A stretch of DNA of 49,873 nucleotides from positions 1 through 49,873 of the forward strand of contig CALVGQ010000004.1 of the NCBI GenBank assembly GCA_944327135.1, written 5' to 3'. Positions 34,654 to 43,819 of the stretch are shown here, one piece after another. The DNA is from an uncultured Erysipelotrichaceae bacterium (GTDB taxonomy: Bacteria > Bacillota_I > Bacilli_A > Erysipelotrichales > Erysipelotrichaceae). Each line of letters starts with the position of its first letter. The first letter of the stretch is position 1. A program made the position numbers and the translations under genes. Below the pieces are notes generated by a model. That model searched no databases. It saw only the letters and a program-made list of their open reading frames with translations, and was not told the DNA's origin.

Positions 34654-34683
34654 ATTATACTATATCCGTCTGTCTTTTTTCAA
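34654..34683 (-). promoter_or_regulatory. Promoter of module B
   Basis: Minus strand -35 TTGAAA (34678-34683), 18 bases, -10 TATAAT (34654-34659). The -35 lies within the last codons of the upstream glucosaminidase gene. Confidence 0.72.
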
Positions 34684-37428
34684 ACTTTCCTTTTTTCGAG
34701 CGATCCGATGTCGTTTCTTTTTTAAGCGTTGTTTCCAGCTTAAAACCAAAACAAGAAGGAAGGCTAAAATTCCTAAAATCGCCCAAGGCACCACGCTCAT
34801 AAAAGCAAACAGATCAAAACCATTGGTTTCAAAAGTACACGTTTCGTTAGGATTAAAACCCTCATAACGATTGGTAGAATTTCGTACTGTAATCAAATAA
34901 TCTCCCAAAACAGACGTTTTAAAAGTCAGCTGATCGACAGATTGCTGTGTCGCCAGTTTTACAACCTCGCCATCGATCCATTGCAAAACAGTCACAATTT
35001 GATTGGGCTGAACAGATTCCGGAAGATCCAGCGTCACCAAAATATAATCATTTAAAACCAATTCATCAAAATTGGATTTTCCATAAAGAGAAAAACTGCT
35101 GACTGGCTGAAACCCATTTCCCTCAGCGACTTTTTTCAATAAAGCTTCTTTATCTGCATCCACCGCTTCTTCAATGAACTGAATCCGCAGCGTTTCATGG
35201 AATAACGTGCTAAAGAAGTCCTCTTTTTGTAAGGATGTGGCATAGTAAAGCCCTGAAACCCCCAGATGAACTGCATTTTCCTGAATGATCACAGTCCGTT
35301 CTTCTTCAGCACGGGCAAAGATCTTATCCAAATCCCGCATTACCGCAAAGGTCATATAAGGAAACATGGCTTCTTCCATCTGTTTCTTCAGCGTCATCAA
35401 CCGCTGCTGATCTGTTTCATCCAGTTCTTCCTTATCCCTTAGATCACTGATGATCGTTTGAATTTCTTCTGTGATCTCTCGACGGATCGTATCCAATTCC
35501 ATGACCACTTCCATGGTATAGGTCGTTACCGCTCCTCCATATCGAACCGTCGCCGTCTGAGTTCCTGGCTGCTGGGGATCAATTCCTGAAATCATGGAGG
35601 TGGTCAGCGGGATGATTTCGGTCTGCTGATCAGCATAAAGGACTTCGACTTGACCGCCTTCCAGATTGATTCGATCGTTATATTCCAGCACCGTCGATGG
35701 AAGTGACAGCATCCGAATCGATTGAATCTCCCGGTATTGAGCATAATAGGTAATCTCCTTTAAGGCTGAAGAAGGCTCTTGATCCCATCCAAGAAAAACA
35801 GCATTCTCTTTTACCGGTGCTCCGCATTGAGGAATTTCTCCAACACCAACCTGAAAGACCCGAACCGATGAACCCTCTGAAAAGGTTCCTTCCTGAGCAT
35901 CAAAACGGATGGTCACCCACTCTTCTTCGTGGATTTTTTCCGGATTGATCAAAACAGAAATAGCAGACTTATCGATGTATCCAACATTCCGTTCAAAATC
36001 ATAAGTAAAATCGATCTCATTCCCTTCAATCGGGTATAAAGCCGGATCCAGCTGAATTTTATAAGTTGTCTCAAGCTCTTCTAAAACAACAAAGCTCTGA
36101 TCTGGATGGATACCACTCTCAAACAGAACAATTCCCGTTTCATCATAAATCGGGATACTGACCGGTTCCGTTTTGATGGCCAAGCATTGACTGTTCAAAT
36201 CAGGATAGCCCAGTGCTGCATCCAAGCGCGCATAATATTGGGCAGCCTTTTCTCCCCAATAAGGATCACTGGCATAGCTGACATTCATTCCGCTGGCCTT
36301 ATTGCCAAAATATCCGCCATGATATTGAAATTTATCAGGATTCAAATAACTTCCGGAAATATAATTCTTTGCATGACTGTAAATCGAATTGGCCACGCTG
36401 AGATAACGGGCTGCATGCTTCTCAACATCGCTGTCATAAGCCGCATGACCAAACAGGTTGTTTCGGGTAAAAGACAAAGAACTGCGGCCACTGGCACTTT
36501 CATTCATCGACAGGGAAAGCATCATCAACGCATTGGCCCCAAATAAATTCTGATATTCAAAGAAAGCAGCTTCATACCCAACCAGCTGCGATTGAGTTAA
36601 GGTATCATTTGCGGAATCTTTATCCTGATCGGAATAAGCCGTAATCGGACTGGTCGCCATTAGTGTTTCTTCGATATATGCTTGGATCGAAGCACTGTCT
36701 GCATTTGTTCTGGTCCGATGGGAAACATACTGATAATAATTATAATAAGGATTCAAAGCATTGACAGCATGCTCGCGGTGTCCCAATCGCACATCGTCAA
36801 CCATCTGCTGAAATTGAGTTTCTTCATAAAAATAATGACCATCATAACTCAAATAAATTTGATCGGACTGTAATTCTTTTGGAGCCGCAGTCAAAGTAAT
36901 CAAAGAAGCATACTTAGTCGAGGAAAGATCGCCTTTGATTTGATGAACCAGTTGGCCATCCAGCACGATGTAGCTGCTGAGCTGTGAAAGACTGGAAAGC
37001 GGAAGGATCGTCACCTGATCCAGGTCTGCCCAGCCTATTGCTCCGCTGATCATAAACTGAACTCGGCCTTTTTCCAAATCACTTTGCAGATACAAAGCAT
37101 CCGCCCCATAGCAGCCATTGACATAGCCGTTCTGTTGGGTCAGCACATTGGTAAATTCAAAGTTCGTATCACAAGCTCCAGATCCAATCGCAATGATCCC
37201 GTATTCCGTTTGAAGAATGCGCTCCTGCTGCAAAATGGCCAGCTCTTCATAGTTTTCAAGCTCTGCCTGATATACCTGTTGTGCTTCTGTCAAGGAAGAA
37301 TAATTTCCAAGAATCGTCTGAGTAATCAAATCCTTGACCTGATAGGCTTCTGTCTGCTGTGCCATCACAGGAATCCCAGAAAAAAATAACACCATCAAAA
37401 CAAAAATACTCACTATTCGTCTTTTCAT
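34660..37428 (-). CDS. Secreted/membrane-anchored glucosaminidase with Ig-like domain
   Basis: A 922-residue exported protein. It has a signal peptide (MKRRIVSIFVLMVL, cut likely after PVMA) and a long N-terminal region. A glucosaminidase domain (PF01832-like, about residues 275-395) has the expected catalytic Glu in LSLSMNESASGRSS and the NNLFGHAAYD segment; it would cleave peptidoglycan glycan strands. Next are a repeat-like beta region (VFLGWDQEPSSALKEITYYA), a bacterial Ig-like segment (LPSTVLEYNDRINLEGGQVE), an alpha-helical Glu-rich stretch, another beta domain, and a C-terminal membrane helix (PWAILGILAFLLVLVLSW) with a basic tail. The enzyme is therefore tethered to the membrane. The start has GGGGG about 13 bases upstream, a rather long spacing. 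Confidence 0.9.
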   Translation of the reverse strand: MKRRIVSIFVLMVLFFSGIPVMAQQTEAYQVKDLITQTILGNYSSLTEAQQVYQAELENYEELAILQQERILQTEYGIIAIGSGACDTNFEFTNVLTQQNGYVNGCYGADALYLQSDLEKGRVQFMISGAIGWADLDQVTILPLSSLSQLSSYIVLDGQLVHQIKGDLSSTKYASLITLTAAPKELQSDQIYLSYDGHYFYEETQFQQMVDDVRLGHREHAVNALNPYYNYYQYVSHRTRTNADSASIQAYIEETLMATSPITAYSDQDKDSANDTLTQSQLVGYEAAFFEYQNLFGANALMMLSLSMNESASGRSSLSFTRNNLFGHAAYDSDVEKHAARYLSVANSIYSHAKNYISGSYLNPDKFQYHGGYFGNKASGMNVSYASDPYWGEKAAQYYARLDAALGYPDLNSQCLAIKTEPVSIPIYDETGIVLFESGIHPDQSFVVLEELETTYKIQLDPALYPIEGNEIDFTYDFERNVGYIDKSAISVLINPEKIHEEEWVTIRFDAQEGTFSEGSSVRVFQVGVGEIPQCGAPVKENAVFLGWDQEPSSALKEITYYAQYREIQSIRMLSLPSTVLEYNDRINLEGGQVEVLYADQQTEIIPLTTSMISGIDPQQPGTQTATVRYGGAVTTYTMEVVMELDTIRREITEEIQTIISDLRDKEELDETDQQRLMTLKKQMEEAMFPYMTFAVMRDLDKIFARAEEERTVIIQENAVHLGVSGLYYATSLQKEDFFSTLFHETLRIQFIEEAVDADKEALLKKVAEGNGFQPVSSFSLYGKSNFDELVLNDYILVTLDLPESVQPNQIVTVLQWIDGEVVKLATQQSVDQLTFKTSVLGDYLITVRNSTNRYEGFNPNETCTFETNGFDLFAFMSVVPWAILGILAFLLVLVLSWKQRLKKKRHRIARKKESLKKDRRI

Positions 37429-37539
37429 TCAGGCATAGACCCCCTGGTCCTCTTTCCTCACTTTCTTTTTTATACATTTAAAATGTAACCATTCGCATAA
37501 TAAGCTCATTTTTATTATTGTAGCATTACTTGATCCAAT

Positions 37540-37572
37540 AAAAAATAAAAAGAAGCCAATTTTCAGGCTTCT
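37540..37572 (-). terminator. Terminator of miaB
   Basis: Minus-strand AGAAGCC-TGAAAATT-GGCTTCT hairpin with T-rich tail, overlapping the miaB stop codon. Confidence 0.85.
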
Positions 37573-39008
37573 TTCACCATTTTCCCATCCAATGTCCAAG
37601 ATTTGCACTGCGTGATTTCTACCGTTACAATATCCCCTGGATGTACATTCTCACCAGTAAAATTGACCAGCTTGTTCTCTTCGGTATAACCACTGAAAAC
37701 CTGTTCATTCTTTTTAGATGGCCCATCAACCAAAACTCGTACAATTTTGCCCAGATATTTCTGATTGTTCAAAAGCGAATAGGCATTGGTCTTTTTCATC
37801 AGACGCTGCAGACGTTCCTCTTTGATTGCCTGTGGAACGTTGTCCTCCATGCGTGCTGCCGGAGTTCCTTCCCGTGGACTGTAAATAAACGAATAGACAT
37901 TGTCAAACTGACAATAATCGACCAGATCCAGCGTGTCCTGAAACTGTTCTTCTGTTTCATTTGGAAAGCCCACGATAATGTCCGTTGAAAAAGCACAATT
38001 CGGAAGCTGAGCACGAATCAAATCATATACATGCTTGTATTGTTCCACTGTATAGCGCCGGCCCATGATCTTCAAAATCTCATTGTTGCCGGATTGTACT
38101 GGAAGATGAATAAACGGCATGATATTCGGATAACGGGCAATCACTTCGACCAAATTATCTGTAAAATCCCATGGATGGGAGGTCGTAAAGCGAATTCGAT
38201 CGATCCCGGTTTGCGCTACTGCCGCTAAAAGCTCGGGCAAGCCATAATTCTGGTCAAGATCTTTTCCGTACGCATTGACATTTTGTCCTAATAAAGTCAC
38301 CTCGCGGAAGCCTTGCTGTTTTAATTGAAGCACCTCGCTCAAAATATCTTCAGGAAGCCTGCTTCTTTCTTTTCCACGGGTATAAGGAACGATGCAATAA
38401 GTACAGAATTTATCGCAGCCATACATGATATTCACCCAAGCTTTGTGTTTTCCGAACCGGTGAACCGGAAGGTTTTCAATAACCTCTCCCTCTTTAGAAT
38501 AAACCTCAACGGTCTTTTCCTTGGCCACCATGGCCTGAAACAACAAAACCGGAAGACGATGAAGATTATGCGTTCCAAAAATCAGATCCACATGCGGATA
38601 TTTTTTCAGGATCGTTCTTACGATTTCTTCTTCCTGTGCCATACAGCCACAAATCCCGAACAAAAGATCGGGGTTGCTCTGACGCAGCTTTTTCAAAAGC
38701 CCCAGTTCCCCCAACACCTTATCCTCTGCATTCTTGCGAACAGCACACGTATTCAGCAGGATCAGATCGGCTTCTTCCTCGTAATTTGTCTGCTCAAATC
38801 CTAAGGCAAACAAGATCCCTGCAATCGTTTCTGAATCACGCTCATTGGCCTGACATCCATAGGTACGCAAATAAAACTTTCTTCCTGCTCCCAGATGGCG
38901 CGCCTGTGCTGGGATAGAAAAAAGACTATGTTCAATGGTCGCTTTTTCCCGCGTCCGAATCTGTGCTGCTTTTAAAGAAGGCAGGACGTATTTTTCTGTT
39001 TCTTTCAT
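37563..39008 (-). CDS. miaB: tRNA methylthiotransferase MiaB
   Basis: A 481-residue radical SAM enzyme that adds a methylthio group to i6A37 of tRNAs. The N-terminal UPF0004 domain has the three cluster cysteines (RTYGCQANERDSE, LLNTCAVRKNAED, FGICGCMAQEE). The radical SAM CX3CX2C motif is in YGCDKFCTYCIVPYTRGKER. The C-terminal TRAM-like domain follows (VRVLVDGPSKKNEQVFSG, GDIVTVEIT). The N-terminal extension of about 35 residues is usual in Bacillota. The start has a GGGAGC site. It is separated from the upstream ferredoxin by a terminator. Confidence 0.96.
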   Translation of the reverse strand: MKETEKYVLPSLKAAQIRTREKATIEHSLFSIPAQARHLGAGRKFYLRTYGCQANERDSETIAGILFALGFEQTNYEEEADLILLNTCAVRKNAEDKVLGELGLLKKLRQSNPDLLFGICGCMAQEEEIVRTILKKYPHVDLIFGTHNLHRLPVLLFQAMVAKEKTVEVYSKEGEVIENLPVHRFGKHKAWVNIMYGCDKFCTYCIVPYTRGKERSRLPEDILSEVLQLKQQGFREVTLLGQNVNAYGKDLDQNYGLPELLAAVAQTGIDRIRFTTSHPWDFTDNLVEVIARYPNIMPFIHLPVQSGNNEILKIMGRRYTVEQYKHVYDLIRAQLPNCAFSTDIIVGFPNETEEQFQDTLDLVDYCQFDNVYSFIYSPREGTPAARMEDNVPQAIKEERLQRLMKKTNAYSLLNNQKYLGKIVRVLVDGPSKKNEQVFSGYTEENKLVNFTGENVHPGDIVTVEITQCKSWTLDGKMVKEA

Positions 39009-39091
39009 TGTAGCTCCCTTCGTTTTCTTTCCAATAACCTATGGAAGTATAGCATTGTTTTCTGTTGAAATCAAATACACAAAAAAGCGAC

Positions 39092-39118
39092 AAAAAAACC
39101 GGGAATTCCCGGTTTTTT
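39092..39118 (-). terminator. Terminator of the small ferredoxin
   Basis: AAAAAACCGGGAATTCCCGG palindrome with flanking A and T runs; works on the minus strand and possibly both. Confidence 0.85.
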
Positions 39119-39128
39119 CATTTCAATT

Positions 39129-39305
39129 TTAGTTCTGGCTGATTGCGCTAACCGGGCAGGTTCCAACACAGGCACAGCAGTCAATGCATGTTCCTTCATC
39201 ACAGCCGGCTTTTCCATCATCCTGCAAGGTAATTGCTCCTGTCGGGCAAACTCCTGTGCAAGCGCCACATCCAATGCATGTATCCTTATCTACTTTAACT
39301 GGCAT
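39129..39305 (-). CDS. 2[4Fe-4S] ferredoxin
   Basis: A 58-residue clostridial-type ferredoxin. It has two cluster motifs, CIGCGACTGVCP (about residues 10-21) and CIDCCACVGTCP (about residues 40-51), so eight ligand cysteines plus one extra in the second motif. The start follows an AAGGAGG site with 8-base spacing. It is the likely electron acceptor for the pyruvate oxidoreductase at 13006-16506 and other low-potential enzymes. It stands alone between spoVS and miaB and has its own terminator. Confidence 0.95.
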   Translation of the reverse strand: MPVKVDKDTCIGCGACTGVCPTGAITLQDDGKAGCDEGTCIDCCACVGTCPVSAISQN

Positions 39306-39345
39306 GTTTCAAGCCTCCTTCTCACTGCAAATATTATAACCCATT

Positions 39346-39609
39346 TTAAAGCGTTTTTTCAACCACTATTTTTATCGCAGTGCGCAGGCTCCCATCAATT
39401 TCCACATCCATAAAAGACGGAATGCAGACGCAATGAATGCCAATGGGAGCCAAAAAGCCACGGGCAATAGCGATCGCTTTGATCGCCTGATTCAATGCCC
39501 CAGCTCCGACCGTATTGATTTCAATCCGCGGTGCTTCCTTGATCGCATTATAAATCGCTCCGGCAACGCTGCTTGGATTGGACTTGCTTGAAACTTTTAA
39601 AATTTCCAT
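39346..39609 (-). CDS. spoVS: Stage V sporulation protein S
   Basis: An 87-residue small alpha/beta (Alba-like) protein with the very conserved SpoVS sequence (MEILKVSSKSNPSSVAGAIY, VGAGALNQAIKAIAIARG). In Bacillus it affects spore coat assembly and septation, and it is also found in non-sporulating bacteria as a likely nucleic-acid-binding regulator. The order rny-ymdB-spoVS matches Bacillus. Its ribosome-binding site (GAAAGGGG) is one arm of a strong hairpin, suggesting control of translation. Sporulation of this organism cannot be concluded from this gene alone. Confidence 0.96.
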   Translation of the reverse strand: MEILKVSSKSNPSSVAGAIYNAIKEAPRIEINTVGAGALNQAIKAIAIARGFLAPIGIHCVCIPSFMDVEIDGSLRTAIKIVVEKTL

Positions 39610-39616
39610 AAAAATA

Positions 39617-39652
39617 CCCCTTTCACCATTAGCGTATGGTTCTTGAAAGGGG
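39617..39652 (-). promoter_or_regulatory. Hairpin masking the spoVS ribosome-binding site
   Basis: Minus-strand CCCCTTTC pairs with GAAAGGGG, and an inner ACCAT/ATGGT stem closes a six-base loop. The 3' arm is the spoVS Shine-Dalgarno sequence and is followed by TATTTTT. It could be a terminator, a partial attenuator or a translational switch. Confidence 0.7.
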
Positions 39653-39663
39653 TTTATGATTAA

Positions 39664-40434
39664 TTAAGGACGAATCTGGATTCGCTCGATCGCCTCGGCT
39701 CGCCAGGTGGTCTCATTCACCGTGATAACCACAGCACAAAAAACAGCAGGACCTTCTGCAATTGTGTAGCGGGTCGCCTCATGATAAACCATATGACGGA
39801 TCACTTCTTCTTTATCCCGGCCTAAAACACTGTCCCAAGCTCCGCACATTCCTGTGTCACTAATAAAACCGCATCCGTTGAGAATGCGCTCATCAGCAGT
39901 CTGAACATGCGTATGAGTGCCGCAGATCCCCACACATCGTTTCGCGAAAACATGCGCAAAAGTAATCTTCTCGCTGGTTGTTTCTCCATGCAGGTCCACA
40001 AAGTAAAGATCGGCCGGATTGTCTCTTAGAATCTCCTGCATACATTCAAAAGGATCCCGTTCAATGCGATCCATGAAAACCTGTCCGCACAGGTTCACAA
40101 CCGCCAAACGTTTGCCACAAACCGGAAGAACCAACACACTTTTTCCTTTATGAAGGGGGCTGAGATTCATCGGTCGAACCAGAATCTCCGCTTCATCAAT
40201 AAAATCAAGAAGCTCTCCTTTGGAAAAAGTATGATTGCCCATTGTGATGGCATCCACTTTCAGACTTTTGATCTGATGATAAATGCGGCGGGTAATTCCC
40301 TTCCCATGCGCCGCATTTTCTCCATTCACGATCGTACAATCAATGTTATATTGCTGTTGGATCTTAGGAAGCTGTTTTGCCAGCACTTCGCGGCCAGCCC
40401 GACCGACAAGATCGCCGACAAATAAAAGTTTCAT
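39664..40434 (-). CDS. ymdB: YmdB-family metallophosphoesterase
   Basis: A 256-residue cytoplasmic phosphodiesterase of the YmdB family (2',3'-cAMP phosphodiesterase in Bacillus, affecting multicellular behaviour). Metal ligands of the family are present: GDLVGRAGREVL, VNGENAAHGKGI, MGNHTFSKGE, DLHGETTSEK and GTHTHVQTADE. It follows the rny stop by one base, with a weak ribosome-binding site inside rny, so it is likely coupled to rny translation. Confidence 0.95.
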   Translation of the reverse strand: MKLLFVGDLVGRAGREVLAKQLPKIQQQYNIDCTIVNGENAAHGKGITRRIYHQIKSLKVDAITMGNHTFSKGELLDFIDEAEILVRPMNLSPLHKGKSVLVLPVCGKRLAVVNLCGQVFMDRIERDPFECMQEILRDNPADLYFVDLHGETTSEKITFAHVFAKRCVGICGTHTHVQTADERILNGCGFISDTGMCGAWDSVLGRDKEEVIRHMVYHEATRYTIAEGPAVFCAVVITVNETTWRAEAIERIQIRP

Positions 40435-40435
40435 T

Positions 40436-41992
40436 TTATTTTGCCAGCTCGCTGACCCGCGTTTCCCGAATCACGGTGACCTTAATTTGTCCCGGATAGG
40501 TTAATTCTGACTCGATCTTATCCCGAATCTCCCGTGCGATCTTATGACATGCCAGATCATCCACCTGCTCTGGAACCACCATGACCCGAATCTCCCGGCC
40601 TGCCTGAATGGCATAAGTCTTACTAACTCCTTGGAAATCATTGGCAATTTTCTCCAGCTGTTCCAAGCGATTAATGTAATTTTCAAAGCTTTCAAAACGG
40701 GCTCCAGGGCGCGCTGCGCTTAAAGCATCTGCTGCCGCAACAAGATTAGAGATCAGATGACTTGGTTCCACATCTCCATGATGAGACTGGATCGCATTGA
40801 TCACGATCGCATCTTCTCCATGTTTCTTTGCTACTTTGACACCCAATTCAATATGACTTCCATCCTGTTCAAAATCAATGGCTTTTCCAATATCATGCAG
40901 CAGCCCCGCCCGCTTAGCCAAAGACTGATTCAGTCCCAGCTCCGCGGCCATCATTCCCGCCAGCGCCGCCACCTCCATGCTATGATCCAGGCAGTTTTGC
41001 CCATAGCTATAGCGGTATTTCAGTCTTCCTAAAAGCTGAATCAATTCCTTATCAATTCTTCCGATTCCCAACTTGAAAACCGTTTCTTCCCCGGTCTTCA
41101 TCATCGTATCATTCAATTCTTTGGTAACCTTATTGACCACATCCTCGATTCTACCCGGCTGAATTCGTCCGTCACGAATCAATGCTTCCAAAGCCAGACG
41201 GGCAATTTCCCGACGAATCGGATCAAAACAGCTGATCGTAATCGCTTCCGGCGTGTCATCAATAATCAGATCGACTCCTGTTGCCTGTTCGATGGCTTTG
41301 ATGTTTCGACCTTCCCGGCCAATAATTCGTCCTTTCATTTCCTCTGAAGGCAATCCCACTACCGAAACGGTCCGCTCCTGCGTTTCCTCCTGAGCATATC
41401 GCTGAATAGCCAAGGCAATCACATTTCGTGCAGTCTCCGCGGCTTTGCTTTTAGCTTCTTCCTCTCGGTCTCGGATATAAGCGGTTACTTCTTTATCCAT
41501 TTTCTTTTCGACCGCTTCCATCAATTCTTTTTTGGCATCCGTTGCACTCATGGATGCTACACGTTCCAATTCGACGATTTGCACATCGATTTTTTGCTGC
41601 AATTCTGCTTCCATTTTTTCAAGCACAGATAGTTTTTCAGTAATTTTCTGATTCTTATGTTCGATTTGTTTTTCTTTTGCCGTCAAAGTTTCATCACGAA
41701 AATTCATCGTATCTTCACGACGCGATAATTTTGCTTCCAATTCCTGAATTTCCATTTTTCTCTCTTTGACTTCTTTTTCCGCTTCCAGTTTTAATTCATA
41801 AACTTGCGATTTTCCATCCAATACTGCCTGCCGGACAGTATTTTCTGCCTGGCGGTTCGCATCTTCCAAAACCATTGCCGCTTTCTGCTGGGCGCGGTTT
41901 AAACCGAGTTTGGATATTGCCAGCATGCCGACAACACCAATCAAAATACCACCTATACCGAACAAAATGGAAGAAATCATAGGGTTATTCAT
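40436..41992 (-). CDS. rny: Ribonuclease Y
   Basis: A 518-residue membrane-tethered endoribonuclease that starts mRNA decay. Layout: N-terminal membrane helix (about residues 5-25), a long coiled coil with Glu/Lys/Gln heptads, a KH domain (GRIIGREGRNIKAIEQATGV) and an HD domain (RAGLLHDIGKAIDFEQDGSH). Three ATG codons lie in a row. I choose the third (41992) because its spacing from GGAGG is about 7 bases; the longer form adds only two Met. The promoter spacer holds a perfect match to the catabolite-response element. Confidence 0.96.
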   Translation of the reverse strand: MNNPMISSILFGIGGILIGVVGMLAISKLGLNRAQQKAAMVLEDANRQAENTVRQAVLDGKSQVYELKLEAEKEVKERKMEIQELEAKLSRREDTMNFRDETLTAKEKQIEHKNQKITEKLSVLEKMEAELQQKIDVQIVELERVASMSATDAKKELMEAVEKKMDKEVTAYIRDREEEAKSKAAETARNVIALAIQRYAQEETQERTVSVVGLPSEEMKGRIIGREGRNIKAIEQATGVDLIIDDTPEAITISCFDPIRREIARLALEALIRDGRIQPGRIEDVVNKVTKELNDTMMKTGEETVFKLGIGRIDKELIQLLGRLKYRYSYGQNCLDHSMEVAALAGMMAAELGLNQSLAKRAGLLHDIGKAIDFEQDGSHIELGVKVAKKHGEDAIVINAIQSHHGDVEPSHLISNLVAAADALSAARPGARFESFENYINRLEQLEKIANDFQGVSKTYAIQAGREIRVMVVPEQVDDLACHKIAREIRDKIESELTYPGQIKVTVIRETRVSELAK

Positions 41993-42039
41993 CATCATTC
42001 CTCCATTTTCTATAACGATTGAGTATTTTACTCGTTTAT

Positions 42040-42068
42040 ATAATACAATTATTTAAGCGTTTTCACAA
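42040..42068 (-). promoter_or_regulatory. rny promoter with cre-like CcpA site
   Basis: Minus strand -35 TTGTGA (42063-42068), 17 bases, -10 TATTAT (42040-42045). The sequence TGAAAACGCTTAAA (42052-42065) fits all 14 positions of the cre consensus WGWAARCGYTWWMA and overlaps the -35 and spacer. Confidence 0.75.
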
Positions 42069-42117
42069 CCTTTTAACAAAATTCCTTTCTTTTTTCTTTC
42101 TTTTTTCTTAAAATAAA

Positions 42118-42150
42118 TGAAAAAAAATCAGCAGATCAATCCTGTTGATT
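42118..42150 (-). terminator. Terminator of recA
   Basis: Minus-strand AATCAACAG/CTGCTGATT stem (one mismatch) with GATTGAT loop and eight T, overlapping the recA stop codon. Confidence 0.78.
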
Positions 42151-43164
42151 AAACAATTTCTCTTTGATTTTCGCCGTGATTTCTGCATCCAGCTGCGGAT
42201 TGGCAATCAGCATCTGACGTACGCTGTCACGTCCCTGGCCAATTTTTTCACCATTATAAGAAAACCAGGCACCGCTTTTCTGAATGATATCCAAATCAAC
42301 GCCAAGGTTAATGACCTCTCCAATGTGACTGATTCCTTCACCATACATAATTTCAATCGGAGCCGTCTTAAACGGCGGAGCGACTTTGTTTTTGACCACT
42401 TTGACATTGACCTTGTTACCAACGATTTCTGAACCCACTTTGATAGCCTCGCCCTTACGGACATCCAAGCGAATCGTGGAGTAAAATTTTAAAGCACGGC
42501 CCCCCGGAGTAGTTTCCGGATTGCCAAACATGATGCCTACCTTTTCCCGCAGCTGATTGATAAAAATTGCCGTACATTCACTGCGGTTCATCACCCCAGC
42601 TAATTTACGCATGGCCTTGGACATCAGCCGCGCCTGAAGTCCAACCTGAGTATCTCCCATTTCTCCATCCAGCTCTGCCTGCGGGACCAAAGCAGCCACC
42701 GAATCAATCACGATGAGGTCAATCGCCCCACTGCGCACCAGAACTTCTGTAATTTCCAGCGCTTGTTCACCCGAATCCGGCTGAGACAAGATCAGCTCAT
42801 CAATGTTCACTCCCAAATTTTTAGCATACATCGGATCGATCGCATTCTCAGCATCAATAAACGCTGCCCTTCCTCCGGCTTTCTGACATTCCGCAATCGC
42901 ATGCAGAGCCAGCGTTGTTTTTCCTGATGATTCCGGACCGTAAATCTCACAAATCCTTCCTTTTGGGTAACCTCCAATGCCAAGCGCAAAATCGATGGCA
43001 ATGGATCCGGAACTGATCGCATCAATTTCTACTTTAGCACGGTCCCCCAGCTTCATTACTGAACCTTTTCCATATTGCTTTTCAATGGCCTTCAGAGCTT
43101 CCTGAAGCAAGGCATCTTTTTTGGAATCTTTTATTTCTTTCTCGTCTTTGGTTTTCTCGTTCAT
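42136..43164 (-). CDS. recA: Recombinase RecA
   Basis: A 342-residue RecA. Walker [16 protein letters not shown], Walker [13 protein letters not shown], the L1/L2 DNA-binding regions and the invariant [20 protein letters not shown] are present. It drives homologous recombination and SOS induction. I choose ATG 43164, with AGGAGG 8 bases upstream; the ATG three codons earlier directly abuts that site. It follows pgsA in the same direction. cinA, often between these genes, is absent. The RecX modulator is present only as a fusion at 3803-5791 within this window. Confidence 0.98.
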   Translation of the reverse strand: MNEKTKDEKEIKDSKKDALLQEALKAIEKQYGKGSVMKLGDRAKVEIDAISSGSIAIDFALGIGGYPKGRICEIYGPESSGKTTLALHAIAECQKAGGRAAFIDAENAIDPMYAKNLGVNIDELILSQPDSGEQALEITEVLVRSGAIDLIVIDSVAALVPQAELDGEMGDTQVGLQARLMSKAMRKLAGVMNRSECTAIFINQLREKVGIMFGNPETTPGGRALKFYSTIRLDVRKGEAIKVGSEIVGNKVNVKVVKNKVAPPFKTAPIEIMYGEGISHIGEVINLGVDLDIIQKSGAWFSYNGEKIGQGRDSVRQMLIANPQLDAEITAKIKEKLFNQQD

Positions 43165-43214
43165 CGTAAGCATCCTCCTGCTCCTTATATTCTACGGGAA
43201 GCAATCCGTCCCTT

Positions 43215-43817
43215 TTATTTACTTTCGAAAATGTATTCCTTTAGCTGATTAAAATAAGAGACTCCGCTGGCAATACTGATAAAGGCCGTAAACCAAAGCA
43301 AAAGATCTGTCATTGGAATTCGGTACAATTCAAACGGAAGGTTATTCAAAAGAATCAGGACAATAGTGATCATTTGAAGCACCGTCTTCAGTTTTCCAAG
43401 AAAGCCTGCCGCTACAACGACCCCATTGCTCATTGCGATCAAACGACACCCGTCAACAATGGTATCCCGAGCAACCATCAGCAGTACCGGAACCACCGGG
43501 ACGATCCCCTGTGAGACAAACAAAATAAACATCGTATTTACCAGCATCTTGTCTGCGATGGGATCCGCAAATTTTCCAAAAGTCGTTACCAAATTGTATT
43601 TTCTAGCCAGATGTCCATCAACAAAATCCGTGATACTGGCCAGCGCAAAAATTGCCAAGACGATCACATTCAGCAACGAAAGCGAAACTCCCGTAACTCC
43701 ACCAAAATGAAACACCGGGACAAGAAGATCAAATTGCGCATATGGAAAGATCCAGACCAAAACCAAAACCGGAATCAGGCAGATTCGTGCCAAGGTCAGC
43801 TTATTAGGTAGATTCAT
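43215..43817 (-). CDS. pgsA: CDP-diacylglycerol-glycerol-3-phosphate 3-phosphatidyltransferase
   Basis: A 200-residue membrane enzyme making phosphatidylglycerol phosphate. The CDP-alcohol phosphotransferase motif DGX2ARX8GX3DX3D is seen in VDGHLARKYNLVTTFGKFAD and the following PIAD. About five hydrophobic segments are present. It starts 2 bases after the rodZ stop, with AAAGGGGAG inside the rodZ end, so rodZ-pgsA translation is coupled. Phosphatidylglycerol also feeds lipoteichoic-acid synthesis, as the glycolipid operon does. Confidence 0.96.
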   Translation of the reverse strand: MNLPNKLTLARICLIPVLVLVWIFPYAQFDLLVPVFHFGGVTGVSLSLLNVIVLAIFALASITDFVDGHLARKYNLVTTFGKFADPIADKMLVNTMFILFVSQGIVPVVPVLLMVARDTIVDGCRLIAMSNGVVVAAGFLGKLKTVLQMITIVLILLNNLPFELYRIPMTDLLLWFTAFISIASGVSYFNQLKEYIFESK

Positions 43818-43819
43818 CT

